64,000 nt of DNA from Microbacterium flavum (GCF_018717645.1 NZ_JAFLHG010000004.1:186001-250000), one strand, 5' to 3'. Positions 47,633-60,960 are shown, counted from the stretch's first letter. Numbers and translations: made by a program. Notes: generated from the sequence alone by a model not told the origin.

Positions 47633-48436
47633 TCAGTCGACGGGCCGGAACTGCCGCAGCACGCGCATGCCCGCCGGAACGAGGATCACGAGGATCGCGC
47701 CCACCAGCGCGGCGATGCCGATCGGGGTGCTGGGCAGGTCGCCGCCCAGGCGCGCGACCGACAGCCATCCGAGGCCCCATCCGATCGCGAGGGCGGGCGC
47801 GATGCTCCACCGCGACCACGCCGTGAGGGCGAGGGCGATCACGACGACCGCGACGACCACGAGGGTTCCGGCGAGCGCCGCCGCGCTGGCCCACGATTCG
47901 GGCCCGGTCGCGGTGAGCGCCGCCCCGAGGTTCGCGACCGTCGCCAGCGTCGCCCAGCCGAGGTGCAGCCCGGTCGCGCCGTCGTAGAGCAGGGCCGGGA
48001 GGATCCCGTCGTGCGGCTCCCGCGTCCGGACGATCTTCACGTAGGCCGCACACAGCGCCGCGAGCAGGAGCGCGAGCACCACGACCGTCGCCCACACGCC
48101 CGCGAACTGCACCGTGACCAGCCACGCGCCATTGAGCACCATGGTGAGCGCGATCCACCAGCCGACGACACGCTGCCGCTCGCTCGCGCGCTGGCTCGGA
48201 AGGGCCTGCCAGACGGTGTAGCCGAGAAGGCCCAGGTAGATCAGGCTCCAGATGCTGAAGGCCGTCGTCGTGGGAGTCAGGTACGAGGCATCCGGGTCGA
48301 ACGCTCCACCGACGGCGTCCTGGATCGGAGTGCCGCCGAAGGCGCCGATCCCGACCATGTCCCCGACGATCATGAAGCAGAACGCACTGATGACGACGAT
48401 CTGCCGGGAGAGGTCGCGGGATCGAGGCGAAGCCAT
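47633..48436 (-). CDS. TspO/MBR-like (tryptophan-rich sensory protein family) membrane protein
   Basis: 267 aa with about seven to eight membrane helices, longer than the five-helix TspO core. Recognisable segments are TTTAFSIWSLIYLGLLGYTV and the Trp-bearing helix starts (GWWIALTMVLNGAWLVTVQF, LHLGWATLATVANLG). This extended form is common in actinobacteria and is usually called tryptophan-rich sensory protein. Ligand binding (porphyrins, cholesterol-like molecules) is known for true TspO and not shown for this branch. Divergent from the threonine aldolase gene across a 40-nt spacer. Confidence 0.72.
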   Translation of the reverse strand: MASPRSRDLSRQIVVISAFCFMIVGDMVGIGAFGGTPIQDAVGGAFDPDASYLTPTTTAFSIWSLIYLGLLGYTVWQALPSQRASERQRVVGWWIALTMVLNGAWLVTVQFAGVWATVVVLALLLAALCAAYVKIVRTREPHDGILPALLYDGATGLHLGWATLATVANLGAALTATGPESWASAAALAGTLVVVAVVVIALALTAWSRWSIAPALAIGWGLGWLSVARLGGDLPSTPIGIAALVGAILVILVPAGMRVLRQFRPVD

Positions 48437-48442
48437 GACGAC

Positions 48443-48448
48443 AGCCTA
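48443..48448 (-). promoter_or_regulatory. leaderless -10 box for the TspO-like gene
   Basis: Minus-strand TAGGCT exactly 6 nt before the ATG. Confidence 0.6.
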
Positions 48449-48464
48449 GGCACGCGGGAGAATC

Positions 48465-48470
48465 TAGGCT
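48465..48470 (+). promoter_or_regulatory. leaderless -10 box for the threonine aldolase gene
   Basis: TAGGCT exactly 6 nt before the GTG at 48477. It uses the same hexamer as the divergent gene. Confidence 0.6.
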
Positions 48471-48476
48471 GGAGCG

Positions 48477-49538
48477 GTGACAACGCTCCATGATCGTGCT
48501 ATCCGAGGCTTCGCCAGCGACAACTACTCCGGGGTGCACCCGGAGGTGCTCGCGGCGATCGCCGCCGCGAACGACGGCCACCAGATCGCCTACGGGGAGG
48601 ATGCGTACACCGCGCGCCTCCAGGAGGTGTTCGCGAGCCACTTCGGCGAGGGCGTGAGCGCCTTCCCGGTGTTCAACGGGACGGGCGCGAACGTGACCGG
48701 GCTGCAGTCGATGCTCCCCCGCTGGGGCGCGGTGATCGCGGCATCCACGGCCCACATCAACGTGGACGAGGGCGGCGCACCCGAACGGGTCGCGGGGATC
48801 AAGATCCTCAACGTGCCGACGACCGACGGCAAGCTCACCCCGGAGCTCGTCGACCGCGAGGCGTGGGGCTGGGGCGACGAGCACCGTGCGCAGCCCCTCG
48901 TCGTGTCGATCACGCAGTCCACCGAGCTCGGCACCCTCTACACGCCGGAGGAGATCCGCGCCCTCGCCGACCATGCGCACGCACGCGGCATGCGCTTGCA
49001 CCTGGACGGGGCCCGCATCGCGAACGCCGCCGCGGCCCTCGACCTGCCGCTGCGCGCCTTCACACGCGACGTGGGCGTCGACGTCCTCAGCTTCGGCGGC
49101 ACGAAGAACGGCGCGCTGGGCGGCGAGGCGGTCGTCGTGCTCGATCCCGCGGCATCCGACGGACTGCTGTTCCTGCGCAAGCTCAACATGCAGCTGGCGT
49201 CGAAGATGCGGTTCATCTCGGCGCAGCTGGTCGCCCTCCTCGAGGGCGACCTCTACCTGCGCAACGCCCGCCATGCCAACGCGATGGCCGCGCGGCTGCG
49301 GGCGGGCGTCGAGGCCGGGCTCTCCGACGGTTCGATCACGGGGGTGACCTTCAGCCAGCCGACCCAGTCCAACGGCGTGTTCGCGACCCTGCCCGACGGG
49401 GTCGCCGACCGGCTTCGGGAGGCGTTCCGCTTCTACGACTGGGACGCGGCGAAGAACGAGGTGCGCTGGATGTGCTCGTTCGACACCGAGGAGTCGGACG
49501 TGGATGCCTTCGTCGCGGAGCTCTCCCGCCTCACCTGA
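48477..49538 (+). CDS. low-specificity L-threonine aldolase
   Basis: 353 aa, PLP-dependent, splitting L-threonine or allo-threonine into glycine and acetaldehyde. It opens IRGFASDNYSGVHPEV, with VFNGTGANVTGLQSM, the ring-stacking His region (STAHINVDEGGAPE), the cofactor aspartate in HLDGARIANAA, and the PLP lysine Lys210 in SFGGTKNGALGGEA. All key residues are present. GTG start behind a leaderless box; the GGAG two bases before the start is too close to act as a ribosome binding site. Confidence 0.93.
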   Translation: MTTLHDRAIRGFASDNYSGVHPEVLAAIAAANDGHQIAYGEDAYTARLQEVFASHFGEGVSAFPVFNGTGANVTGLQSMLPRWGAVIAASTAHINVDEGGAPERVAGIKILNVPTTDGKLTPELVDREAWGWGDEHRAQPLVVSITQSTELGTLYTPEEIRALADHAHARGMRLHLDGARIANAAAALDLPLRAFTRDVGVDVLSFGGTKNGALGGEAVVVLDPAASDGLLFLRKLNMQLASKMRFISAQLVALLEGDLYLRNARHANAMAARLRAGVEAGLSDGSITGVTFSQPTQSNGVFATLPDGVADRLREAFRFYDWDAAKNEVRWMCSFDTEESDVDAFVAELSRLT

Positions 49539-49580
49539 ATGCGGGCCGCCGCGACGCGATCTTCAGGCGCGGGCGCGGCC

Positions 49581-51521
49581 TCACGCCCCCGCGAGCCATT
49601 CTCGATAGGCGTCGAAGCGGTAGGGCCGGCCGAGGAACGACGTGACGAGATCGGCCGCGTCGCGGCTTCCCCCGGGCTCGAGGATGTCGCGACGGTAGCG
49701 CTCCGCGACGGCCGGGTCCATCAGGTCCCCCGCGAAGGCCGACAGCAGGTCGCGCGCGATCACGAGGCTCCACTGGTACGTGTAGTAGCAGGACCCGTAG
49801 CCGGTGAGGTGCCCGAACCCCGCGTAGCTGTGCAGCCCGCGCAGGGGCTTCACGGGGCTCGTCACGTCGTACCAGTGCTCCGTCGCGGCCTGCAGGTCCG
49901 CCGGGCGGTCGACGTGCAGGTGGTAGGACACGTTCGCGTGGCCGAGCTGGCGTCGCACCTCGAGGGCGCGCCCGAACCCGTCGGCGACCGCCATCTTCGC
50001 GACGAGATCGGCGGGGATCGGCGAACCCTCCGCGTCGGCGGTGAAGGTCGCGAGGACCCCGGCATCCCACGCCCACTCCTCCAGGAGCTGGCTCGGCGCC
50101 TCGACGAAGTCCCACTCGGTCGCGACTCCCGTGAACCGTGCGAAGCGCTGGTTCCCACCCAGGATGGCGTGGACGAGGTGGCCGAACTCGTGGAAGAAGG
50201 TGACGACCTCATCGTGGGTCATGAATCCGCGGGCGAAGTTGCACAGGAGCACCGACTCCGGCAGAACCCTCCCGGTCACCCCGGGAGCCAGGCCGAAGCA
50301 GGCGGCGTGGGTGTACTTGCCCTCGCGCGGGTGCAGGTCGAGGTGGATGCGCCCGAGCCGCTCGCCACCTCGGATCACGTCGTAGGAGTGAACGTCGGAA
50401 TGCCATGTGGGGACATCGACGGGCACGTAGGACACGTCGAGGAGTCGGCCCGTCGTCGCGAGGAGGCCCGGGAGCACGCGGTCGAAGGTGAAGTAGGAGC
50501 GCACGAGCTGCGCGTCGACGTCGTGGCGCTCCTTGCGGAGGGCGCTCAGGAGGTAGAAGAAGTCGGCGATCGTGACCTCGGTCGCGTCGGGATCATCCCG
50601 ACGGAGGCGCTCGAGCAGGAGCGGGTACTCCGCCTCCGCGGCGCCCGCGGAGGCCTCATCCAGGCGCGCGAGGAAGTCGGCGATCGCCCCACCCGACCCG
50701 ATCATCCGGGTCTCGGTCTCGTAGTCGGCCCAGTCGCCGTAGCCGAGGAGCGCCGCACGCTCCGCGCGGACGTCCAGGAGCTCGGCGAGGATGGCGTCGT
50801 TCGCGGGCCACGCCAGATCGTTGTACGCCGCGACGAGCGCCGTACGAGTCTCCCGATCGCTGGCGTATTCACGCACGGGCATGAGGTCGGGGTAGTCGGT
50901 CGTCAGCACGACCCGGCCATCCTCGCCGGCCGGGTGCTCGTCGATGAAATCCTGCGGCAGCCCGGCGAGCGCCTCGGGCGCCACCCGGATCTCGCGCCGC
51001 CCGTCGCGGACGTTGCGCGAGAACTCCAAGCTCAGCTCGGTGTCGCGATCGGAAAGGGCACGCACCCGCTCGCGCTCGGCGTCGGGGAGGTCGACGCCAC
51101 CGCGGCGGAAGTCGCGCAGCGCCTGCGTGAGAAGGCGGCGCTCGTCCTCGTCGAGGCCGGCGGATGCCGCGTCGGCGTCGGCTGCCTGCAGCGCCGAGAA
51201 CAGTGCACGGTCCTGGAGCCGCTCCGCATCGAGGGCCTCGAGCCGCTGCACCTGCTCCTCCGCGGCGGCGCGGACACCCGCATCCGGATGCGACTCGCTG
51301 AGGAGGTACACCTCACTCGTGGCGCGACGGAGCGCCAGGTCGGCGTCGTTCCAGAGCTCGAGGATGGCGGTGGCATCCATCCGCGCGCCGGGTTCTGCTG
51401 CGGCGATGAGCCGGGCGTCGATGTCGGCGACGAGGGCGACCGCTGCGCTCGGACGCTCGGTCACGAACGCGCGCCAGCCTTCGGGGTCGGTCGGGAACGC
51501 GAGAGGCTCGGGGAAGGTCAT
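49581..51521 (-). CDS. M3-family zinc metallopeptidase (oligopeptidase)
   Basis: 646 aa, close to the family norm. The zinc motif HEFGH is at about 442-446 (VVTFFHEFGHLVHAILGG), with the third ligand Glu in the following helix (EWDFVEAPSQLLEEWAWD). The C-terminal lid region ends GRPYRFDAYREWLAGA. No signal peptide, so it is cytoplasmic and should clear short peptides. It is convergent with the aldolase gene. Leaderless start (TAGGCT at 6 nt). Confidence 0.94.
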   Translation of the reverse strand: MTFPEPLAFPTDPEGWRAFVTERPSAAVALVADIDARLIAAAEPGARMDATAILELWNDADLALRRATSEVYLLSESHPDAGVRAAAEEQVQRLEALDAERLQDRALFSALQAADADAASAGLDEDERRLLTQALRDFRRGGVDLPDAERERVRALSDRDTELSLEFSRNVRDGRREIRVAPEALAGLPQDFIDEHPAGEDGRVVLTTDYPDLMPVREYASDRETRTALVAAYNDLAWPANDAILAELLDVRAERAALLGYGDWADYETETRMIGSGGAIADFLARLDEASAGAAEAEYPLLLERLRRDDPDATEVTIADFFYLLSALRKERHDVDAQLVRSYFTFDRVLPGLLATTGRLLDVSYVPVDVPTWHSDVHSYDVIRGGERLGRIHLDLHPREGKYTHAACFGLAPGVTGRVLPESVLLCNFARGFMTHDEVVTFFHEFGHLVHAILGGNQRFARFTGVATEWDFVEAPSQLLEEWAWDAGVLATFTADAEGSPIPADLVAKMAVADGFGRALEVRRQLGHANVSYHLHVDRPADLQAATEHWYDVTSPVKPLRGLHSYAGFGHLTGYGSCYYTYQWSLVIARDLLSAFAGDLMDPAVAERYRRDILEPGGSRDAADLVTSFLGRPYRFDAYREWLAGA

Positions 51522-51527
51522 GATCCG

Positions 51528-51533
51528 AGCCTA
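51528..51533 (-). promoter_or_regulatory. leaderless -10 box for the M3 peptidase gene
   Basis: Minus-strand TAGGCT exactly 6 nt before the ATG. Confidence 0.6.
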
Positions 51534-51584
51534 GGCCGGACGGGCGACACGCGCCGGGCCGCCATCGGCGCGGGGGCGGTCTGC

Positions 51585-52397
51585 TCAGCGGCGGCCGAGC
51601 ATCAGGTCGGCGAACGTCGGGCGGAAGTGCCGCGCGACGTAGGTGACGGCCTCGTCGACGCCGAACGCGCGCGTCGAGTTGCCGACGCGCACCCACAGGT
51701 CCTTCGACGCGCCCTGGGTGAGGAAGACGGGCTCGCTCGAGCGCGGGCAGCGCACCGCGCACACCTCGCGCCCGTCGATCTCGGCGAAGCGGATGCGCGG
51801 CAGCGCGGCGGCGTTCTTCCCCAGCGCGGCGGTCAGCATGTCGCGCAGCCATAGTTCGAAGCGGTCGGCGTCGGGCGTGCGGAGGGTCGAGTAATCGCGG
51901 GCGAGGCCCCGCGGCGCACCGGCGTCGTCGACACCGATCACGAGCGTGCCGCCCGCGCTGTTGAGGAAGGCCGCGACGGTCTTGGCGACGGTCAGCTCCA
52001 TCCGCGGGTCCTTCTTCTCCTCCCGCACGTTCCACCGGGCCGTCTCCTTGAACTCCACCCGATCGCTCTCGCCCGCGCCCAGCAGCGCCGGCACGTCGAT
52101 GGCCGGCTCGTGGCGCAGGACGGCGTAGGCGGCCGCCACGAGGAAGGACAGCCCGAGGCTCGTGCCCACCGCGATCAGCGCCGTCGTCGGCATCCACAGG
52201 CGCAGCCCGAACGTGAACCAGCCCGCGATGAACAGCCCGACGCTGAGTCCCACCACCGACACGTTCGTCATGATCGACAGCGGCAGCGACAGTCGCGCGC
52301 CGAACAGCCGGCGCAGCAGCCACGCGATCGCGAACGCCGCGAGCAGCGCGAGCGGGAGAGCGACCGCGAACTCGACGAGAGTGGAGCTGCGGGGCAT
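51585..52397 (-). CDS. membrane-anchored AlbA_2 (Schlafen-type) protein
   Basis: 270 aa. Residues 1-95 hold three to four membrane helices (VEFAVALPLALLAAFAIAWL; VSVVGLSVGLFIAGWFTFGL; LIAVGTSLGLSFLVAAAYAV). From about residue 110 a complete AlbA_2 domain follows: ESDRVEFKETARWN, then AKTVAAFLNSAGGTLVIGVD and an acidic loop. This domain is found in Schlafen proteins and in many bacterial regulators or defence proteins, usually soluble; a membrane-anchored form is less usual. The ATG shares a base with the stop of the NUDIX gene (TGATG), so both are translated together. Substrate unknown. Confidence 0.82.
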   Translation of the reverse strand: MPRSSTLVEFAVALPLALLAAFAIAWLLRRLFGARLSLPLSIMTNVSVVGLSVGLFIAGWFTFGLRLWMPTTALIAVGTSLGLSFLVAAAYAVLRHEPAIDVPALLGAGESDRVEFKETARWNVREEKKDPRMELTVAKTVAAFLNSAGGTLVIGVDDAGAPRGLARDYSTLRTPDADRFELWLRDMLTAALGKNAAALPRIRFAEIDGREVCAVRCPRSSEPVFLTQGASKDLWVRVGNSTRAFGVDEAVTYVARHFRPTFADLMLGRR

Positions 52398-53065
52398 CAG
52401 CGCAGGGCGCCCACCGACGCGAGCGCCTGCCGCAGGAGGATCGAGCGGCCGCCCTCCATCTCGGCGGCGAGGGAGTCGGATGCCGCCTCCTCGGGGCTCA
52501 TCCAGGTGACCTCCAGCGCATCCTGACGCGGCTCGCAGGTGCCTGTGACGGGCACGACGAACGCCAGGGACACGGCGTGCTGCCGGTCGTCGTGGAACGC
52601 GCTCACGCCGGGGATCGGGAAGTACTCCGCGACAGTGAAGGGCACCGGCTGCGGCGGGAGGAGCGGGAAGGCCATCGGGCCGAGGTCGTTCTCGAGGTGG
52701 CGGAAGAGCGCATCGCGGATCGTCTCGCCGTAGCGGACCCGACCCGAGACGATCGATCGGGTGATCTCGCCGATCGGCGTCGCCCGCAGCAGCACCCCGA
52801 TCTGCGTGACCTGCCCCATCCCGTCGGTGCGGACGGGGATCGCCTCGACGTAGAGGATGGGCAGCCGGCGACGCGCCTCGGCGAGCTCGATGTCGGTGAG
52901 CCAACCCGGATTCGGGGAGCCTCCGGGCGTGGAGGACCCGAACATGCCGTCGCCGCCCGACGGTCCGCGCCCGCCACCCGCGCGGCCGCCGCTGCCGAGC
53001 GGATCACGAGGGGTCCCGTCGTCGTCGCGCTCGTTCGGGTCGGGGTCGGGGGTGCGCACGGCCAT
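52397..53065 (-). CDS. NUDIX-fold protein (DUF4916-like) with degenerate Nudix box
   Basis: 222 aa. A disordered Gly/Pro/Asp-rich N-terminus of about 50 residues precedes a NUDIX-like domain: WLTDIELAEARRRLPILYVE, IGVLLRATPIGEITRSIVSG. The Nudix box region reads GRVRYGETIRDALFRHLEND. The canonical R-E-x-x-E-E metal ligands are replaced by R-H-L-E-N-D, so only one glutamate remains in phase and normal pyrophosphohydrolase activity is doubtful. The family is often annotated DUF4916 in actinobacteria. The start is MAVRTPDPD; TATACA lies 6 nt upstream. Translationally coupled to the AlbA_2 gene. Confidence 0.78.
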   Translation of the reverse strand: MAVRTPDPDPNERDDDGTPRDPLGSGGRAGGGRGPSGGDGMFGSSTPGGSPNPGWLTDIELAEARRRLPILYVEAIPVRTDGMGQVTQIGVLLRATPIGEITRSIVSGRVRYGETIRDALFRHLENDLGPMAFPLLPPQPVPFTVAEYFPIPGVSAFHDDRQHAVSLAFVVPVTGTCEPRQDALEVTWMSPEEAASDSLAAEMEGGRSILLRQALASVGALR

Positions 53066-53179
53066 GCCTCATGTATACCCCGTCCGCCGCCGGATGCCCG
53101 TCCGCCGCCCGATCGCTCGGGCGCGGCGCCGGGACGGCGTGCTCGGCGGGATGTCGGACGCGGATGCCAGGATGTCGGT

Positions 53180-53860
53180 ATGAGCGAGATCCCCGCCCTC
53201 GACGACGCGGCCGCCCTCTGGTCGTGCCCGCCGGAGGAGCGCGCGGGCAGGCCGCTTCTCATCCTCCTGCACGGCTACGGGTCGCACGAGGGCGACCTGT
53301 TCAGGCTCGTGCCCTTCCTCCCGCCGGAGTTCGTCGTCGCGGCCGTCCGCGCGCCGCTCAGCCCCCCGTTCCCCGCGCCGGGGTGGTCCTGGTTCCCGAT
53401 CGAGGGCGTCGCGGACGCGGCGAGCACGGCCGCGGCAGACGCCTCGGCGGCGGTGACCGCGGCAGCCGAGAGCCTGCGCGCGTGGCTCGGTCGCACCACC
53501 GACCCGGCGACCGCCGTCGGCCTCCTCGGCTTCTCGCAGGGCGGCGCCGTCGCACTGCAGGCGCTGCGGCTCGCGCCGGAGCGCTTCTCGTTCGTCGTGA
53601 ACCTCGCCGGCTTCGTCGTACCGGGAGAGCTCCCCACCGATGCCGCTCTCGCGGAGCTTCGACCGCCGGTGTTCTGGGGTCGAGGAGCGCGCGACGAGGT
53701 CATCCCGCCCGGCCGCATCGCCCACACGACCGAGTGGCTGCCCCGCCATGTGGATCTCAGCGGCCGCGTGTATCCGGGTCTCACCCACAGCGTCTCGGAG
53801 GAGGAGCTCGCCGACGTCCGCGCGTTCCTGGAGAAGCGGCTCGGCGACCTGTCCGGCTGA
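53180..53860 (+). CDS. alpha/beta-hydrolase, phospholipase/carboxylesterase type
   Basis: 226 aa. Oxyanion-hole motif LLHGYGSHEGD (30-39), nucleophile Ser119 in GFSQGG, an acidic residue in GARDEVIP and the histidine in GLTHSVS: a complete triad of the PF02230-type esterases. No signal peptide, so cytoplasmic. CAGGAT lies 6 nt before the ATG, giving a weak leaderless signal. It is followed by the ABC-F leader region in the same direction but not in the same operon, judging from the promoter at 53926. Confidence 0.9.
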   Translation: MSEIPALDDAAALWSCPPEERAGRPLLILLHGYGSHEGDLFRLVPFLPPEFVVAAVRAPLSPPFPAPGWSWFPIEGVADAASTAAADASAAVTAAAESLRAWLGRTTDPATAVGLLGFSQGGAVALQALRLAPERFSFVVNLAGFVVPGELPTDAALAELRPPVFWGRGARDEVIPPGRIAHTTEWLPRHVDLSGRVYPGLTHSVSEEELADVRAFLEKRLGDLSG

Positions 53861-53925
53861 GGCGTCGAACCCCGGCGGCCCGGCACCGGCCGCGCCGGGG
53901 CGGCGGCCCCGGTCGTCGGCGGCCC

Positions 53926-53954
53926 TGGCACCGGGTGCGACAGTCCGGTAGAGT
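53926..53954 (+). promoter_or_regulatory. promoter of the ABC-F transcript
   Basis: -35 TGGCAC (53926-53931), exactly 17 nt, -10 TAGAGT (53949-53954). It places the start near 53961, about 30 nt before the leader ORF. Confidence 0.55.
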
Positions 53955-53990
53955 GTCGGCGTTCCCGTTGCCGAGTGTGAGGACGAGCCG

Positions 53991-54017
53991 TTGAAGCGTA
54001 TCGACGCCGCGCTGTGA
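53991..54017 (+). CDS. 8-residue leader peptide MKRIDAAL
   Basis: TTG start with GAGGA 7 nt upstream, codons for K-R-I-D-A-A-L, then TGA. It lies about 30 nt behind the promoter and 183 nt before the ABC-F start. Its own good ribosome binding site and the complementarity between the downstream leader and the ABC-F ribosome binding site suggest that drug-stalled ribosomes on this peptide could change the leader fold. Too short for statistics, so the call rests on position and the ribosome binding site. Confidence 0.5.
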   Translation: MKRIDAAL

Positions 54018-54106
54018 CCCCGCGCTGATCGTCGATCCTCCGCTCGTCCCGATCGGAACACCGACGCGTCCGCGCATCCATCCGCGCCGACCGTCGACCT
54101 TCTGCC

Positions 54107-54197
54107 GTCCTCCGTGCGCCCGAGCCCCTGTGCTCCCGGGCCGCGCGCCTCCGGGGCTCAGCGTCCGCCGCGTCCGCGCATCCGCGATTCGGAGGAC
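54107..54197 (+). promoter_or_regulatory. Shine-Dalgarno-sequestering leader structure
   Basis: GTCCTCCG (54107-54114) is perfectly complementary to CGGAGGAC (54190-54197), which contains the ABC-F ribosome binding site. Between the arms lies a GAGCCCC/GGGGCTC hairpin (54122-54128 with 54153-54159). A further CCTCCG near 54035 could compete for pairing. Confidence 0.55.
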
Positions 54198-54200
54198 CCC

Positions 54201-55910
54201 TTGCACACCATTTTCTCCCCTTCCCCCGCGGTCGTCCTCGACCGCGTCACCTTCTCCTGGCCCGACGGCACCCCGGCGCTCCACGATGTGTCGGGAGCGT
54301 TCGGCGACGGGCGGACCGGCCTCGTCGGCCGCAACGGCTCGGGCAAATCGACGCTGCTCGCGCTGATCGCGGGCGCGCTGACCCCGGCATCCGGCACCGT
54401 CTCCGCCATCGGCGACGTCGACCTCCTGCCGCAGCGGCTCACTCTCGCGACCGACCGGCGGGTCGCCGAGGTCCTCGGCGTCGCGGCGACGCTCGACGCC
54501 GTACGCGCGATCTCCGCGGGCGACGTGTCCCCCGATCACTTCGACGCGGTGGGCGATGACTGGGACGTCGAGGCGCGCACCGCGGCGGCCCTGTCCGAGG
54601 CGGGGTTGCCTCCGAGCGTGCTCGATCGCCGGATCGGGCAGCTCTCCGGCGGCGAGGCGGTGCTCGCGGCGCTCGTGGGCGTGCGCCTGCGCGGCGCGGC
54701 GGTCGCGCTCCTCGACGAGCCGACCAACAACCTCGACCGCGATGCGCGGGCGCGGGTGTACGACCTCGTCCGTCGCTGGCGCGGGGCGCTCGTCGTGGTG
54801 AGCCACGACCCGGCGCTGCTCGACCTCATGGACGACACCGCCGAGCTCTACGGGAACACCCTGTCCACGTTCGGCGGACCGTACACTCCGTGGCGGGAAG
54901 CACGGGATGCCGAGCAGGCCGCGGCCCGGCAGGCCGAGAGCGCAGCGCGCCAGGTCGTGCGACGCGAGAAGCGCGACCGCATCCATCAGGAGCAGGTGCT
55001 CGCGTCGCGCGCGGCGATGGGGCGCCGAGCCCAGATCGAGAAGCGTGTGCCCGGGATCGTGGCGGGTGCCCGCAAGCGCTCGGCGCAGGAGTCCGCCGGA
55101 CGACTGCGGATCGAGGCATCCGGAAAGGAGGCGCAGGCCCGCGCGGCCCTCGACGCCGCCGAGCGCCGGGTCCGCGACGACGACAGCGTGCGGATCGACC
55201 TGCCCGACCCGGGCGTCGGCTCGGGCCGGCGGCTCGCGACGTTCACGGGCGGCGGACGGTCATGGGTGCTCCAGGGGCCCGAACGGGTGGCGCTGGTCGG
55301 GCCGAACGGGGCCGGCAAGACGACCCTCGTCCGCCGGTTGGTCGACGACGGACGGCAGGACTCCTCCGCTCCGACCCCCGGCGGGGCGGATCCGGCGTTT
55401 CCGCCCCCCTCGGTCGCGAACCGGTGGCGTTCTGTCGACGTCACCGCGCAGACCGACCGGATCGGGTACCTGTCGCAGCGGGTCGATGGACTGGACGACG
55501 CGGGCTCGCCCCTCGAGAACCTGCGCCGGGCGGCGCCCGGTGTCGGCGATGTCGAGCTGCGCGGCAGACTCGCCCGGTTCCTGCTGCGCGGGGACACGGT
55601 CCTGCGGCCCGTCCGGGCTCTCTCGGGCGGCGAACGGTTCCGACTGGCGCTCGCCTGCGTGCTGATGGCGGACCCCCCGCCGCAGCTGCTGGTGCTCGAC
55701 GAGCCGACGAACAACCTCGACCTCGACACCGTCGATCAGCTCGTCGACGCGCTCTCCGCCTACCGCGGCGGAGTGATCGTCGTCAGCCACGACGACGGGT
55801 TCCTCGCCCGGCTGGAGCCCGACCTCGTGCTCGAGCTGCGGGACGGCGCGCTCACGGAGGGAGGCCTGCGGACCGCTGCCGCCGCGAGCCACCCGCCCGA
55901 GCGGGGGTAG
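54201..55910 (+). CDS. ABC-F family ribosome-associated ATPase, candidate antibiotic-resistance protein
   Basis: 569 aa with two ATP-binding cassettes and no membrane helix. First Walker A GRNGSGKST (43-51) with signature LSGGE; second Walker A GPNGAGKTT (about 369-377) with LSGGE. The charged interdomain linker (about residues 235-330, e.g. RREKRDRIHQEQVLASRAAM) is the arm that reaches into the ribosome in ABC-F proteins. The TTG start is preceded by GGAGG at 5 nt. The leader peptide and attenuator-like leader are typical of ABC-F genes induced by ribosome-targeting drugs; housekeeping members usually lack them. The drug class is unknown. Confidence 0.85.
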   Translation: MHTIFSPSPAVVLDRVTFSWPDGTPALHDVSGAFGDGRTGLVGRNGSGKSTLLALIAGALTPASGTVSAIGDVDLLPQRLTLATDRRVAEVLGVAATLDAVRAISAGDVSPDHFDAVGDDWDVEARTAAALSEAGLPPSVLDRRIGQLSGGEAVLAALVGVRLRGAAVALLDEPTNNLDRDARARVYDLVRRWRGALVVVSHDPALLDLMDDTAELYGNTLSTFGGPYTPWREARDAEQAAARQAESAARQVVRREKRDRIHQEQVLASRAAMGRRAQIEKRVPGIVAGARKRSAQESAGRLRIEASGKEAQARAALDAAERRVRDDDSVRIDLPDPGVGSGRRLATFTGGGRSWVLQGPERVALVGPNGAGKTTLVRRLVDDGRQDSSAPTPGGADPAFPPPSVANRWRSVDVTAQTDRIGYLSQRVDGLDDAGSPLENLRRAAPGVGDVELRGRLARFLLRGDTVLRPVRALSGGERFRLALACVLMADPPPQLLVLDEPTNNLDLDTVDQLVDALSAYRGGVIVVSHDDGFLARLEPDLVLELRDGALTEGGLRTAAAASHPPERG

Positions 55911-55939
55911 CCCTGGGCGGACATCCGCGCCGAGGCCCC

Positions 55940-56019
55940 TCTGCGCAATGTCGGGTCTGCGCGATGTCGGGTCTGCGCAATGTCCCCTCTGCGCGATGTC
56001 CCCTCTGCGCAATGTCGGA
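55940..56019. repeat. five 16-bp tandem units before lhr
   Basis: Units of the form TCTGCGC[A/G]ATGTCSSS in strict 16-nt phase; the variable base alternates A,G,A,G,A, while the last three bases change from GGG to CCC. The array ends 21 nt before the lhr start. Confidence 0.85.
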
Positions 56020-56040
56020 GGGTCGCGCGAAGATGGACGG

Positions 56041-60936
<4,896 letters not shown>

Positions 60937-60960
60937 CGGCGCCGCGACGCGGAGCAGCAC

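Larger units (their letters stand above)
53861..54200 (+). other. 340-nt leader region of the ABC-F gene
   Basis: Holds a promoter (53926-53954), a short leader ORF (53991-54017), several small hairpins and a segment complementary to the ABC-F ribosome binding site. Nothing larger is supported. Confidence 0.65.

Noticed and set aside
54114-54200. ABC-F gene starting at the ATG at 54114
   Set aside because: The extra 29 residues are Pro/Arg-rich with no similarity to ABC-F N-termini, and the TTG at 54201 has a good GGAGG.
55940-56019. CRISPR-like array
   Set aside because: Gapless 16-bp repeats, too short and without spacers.
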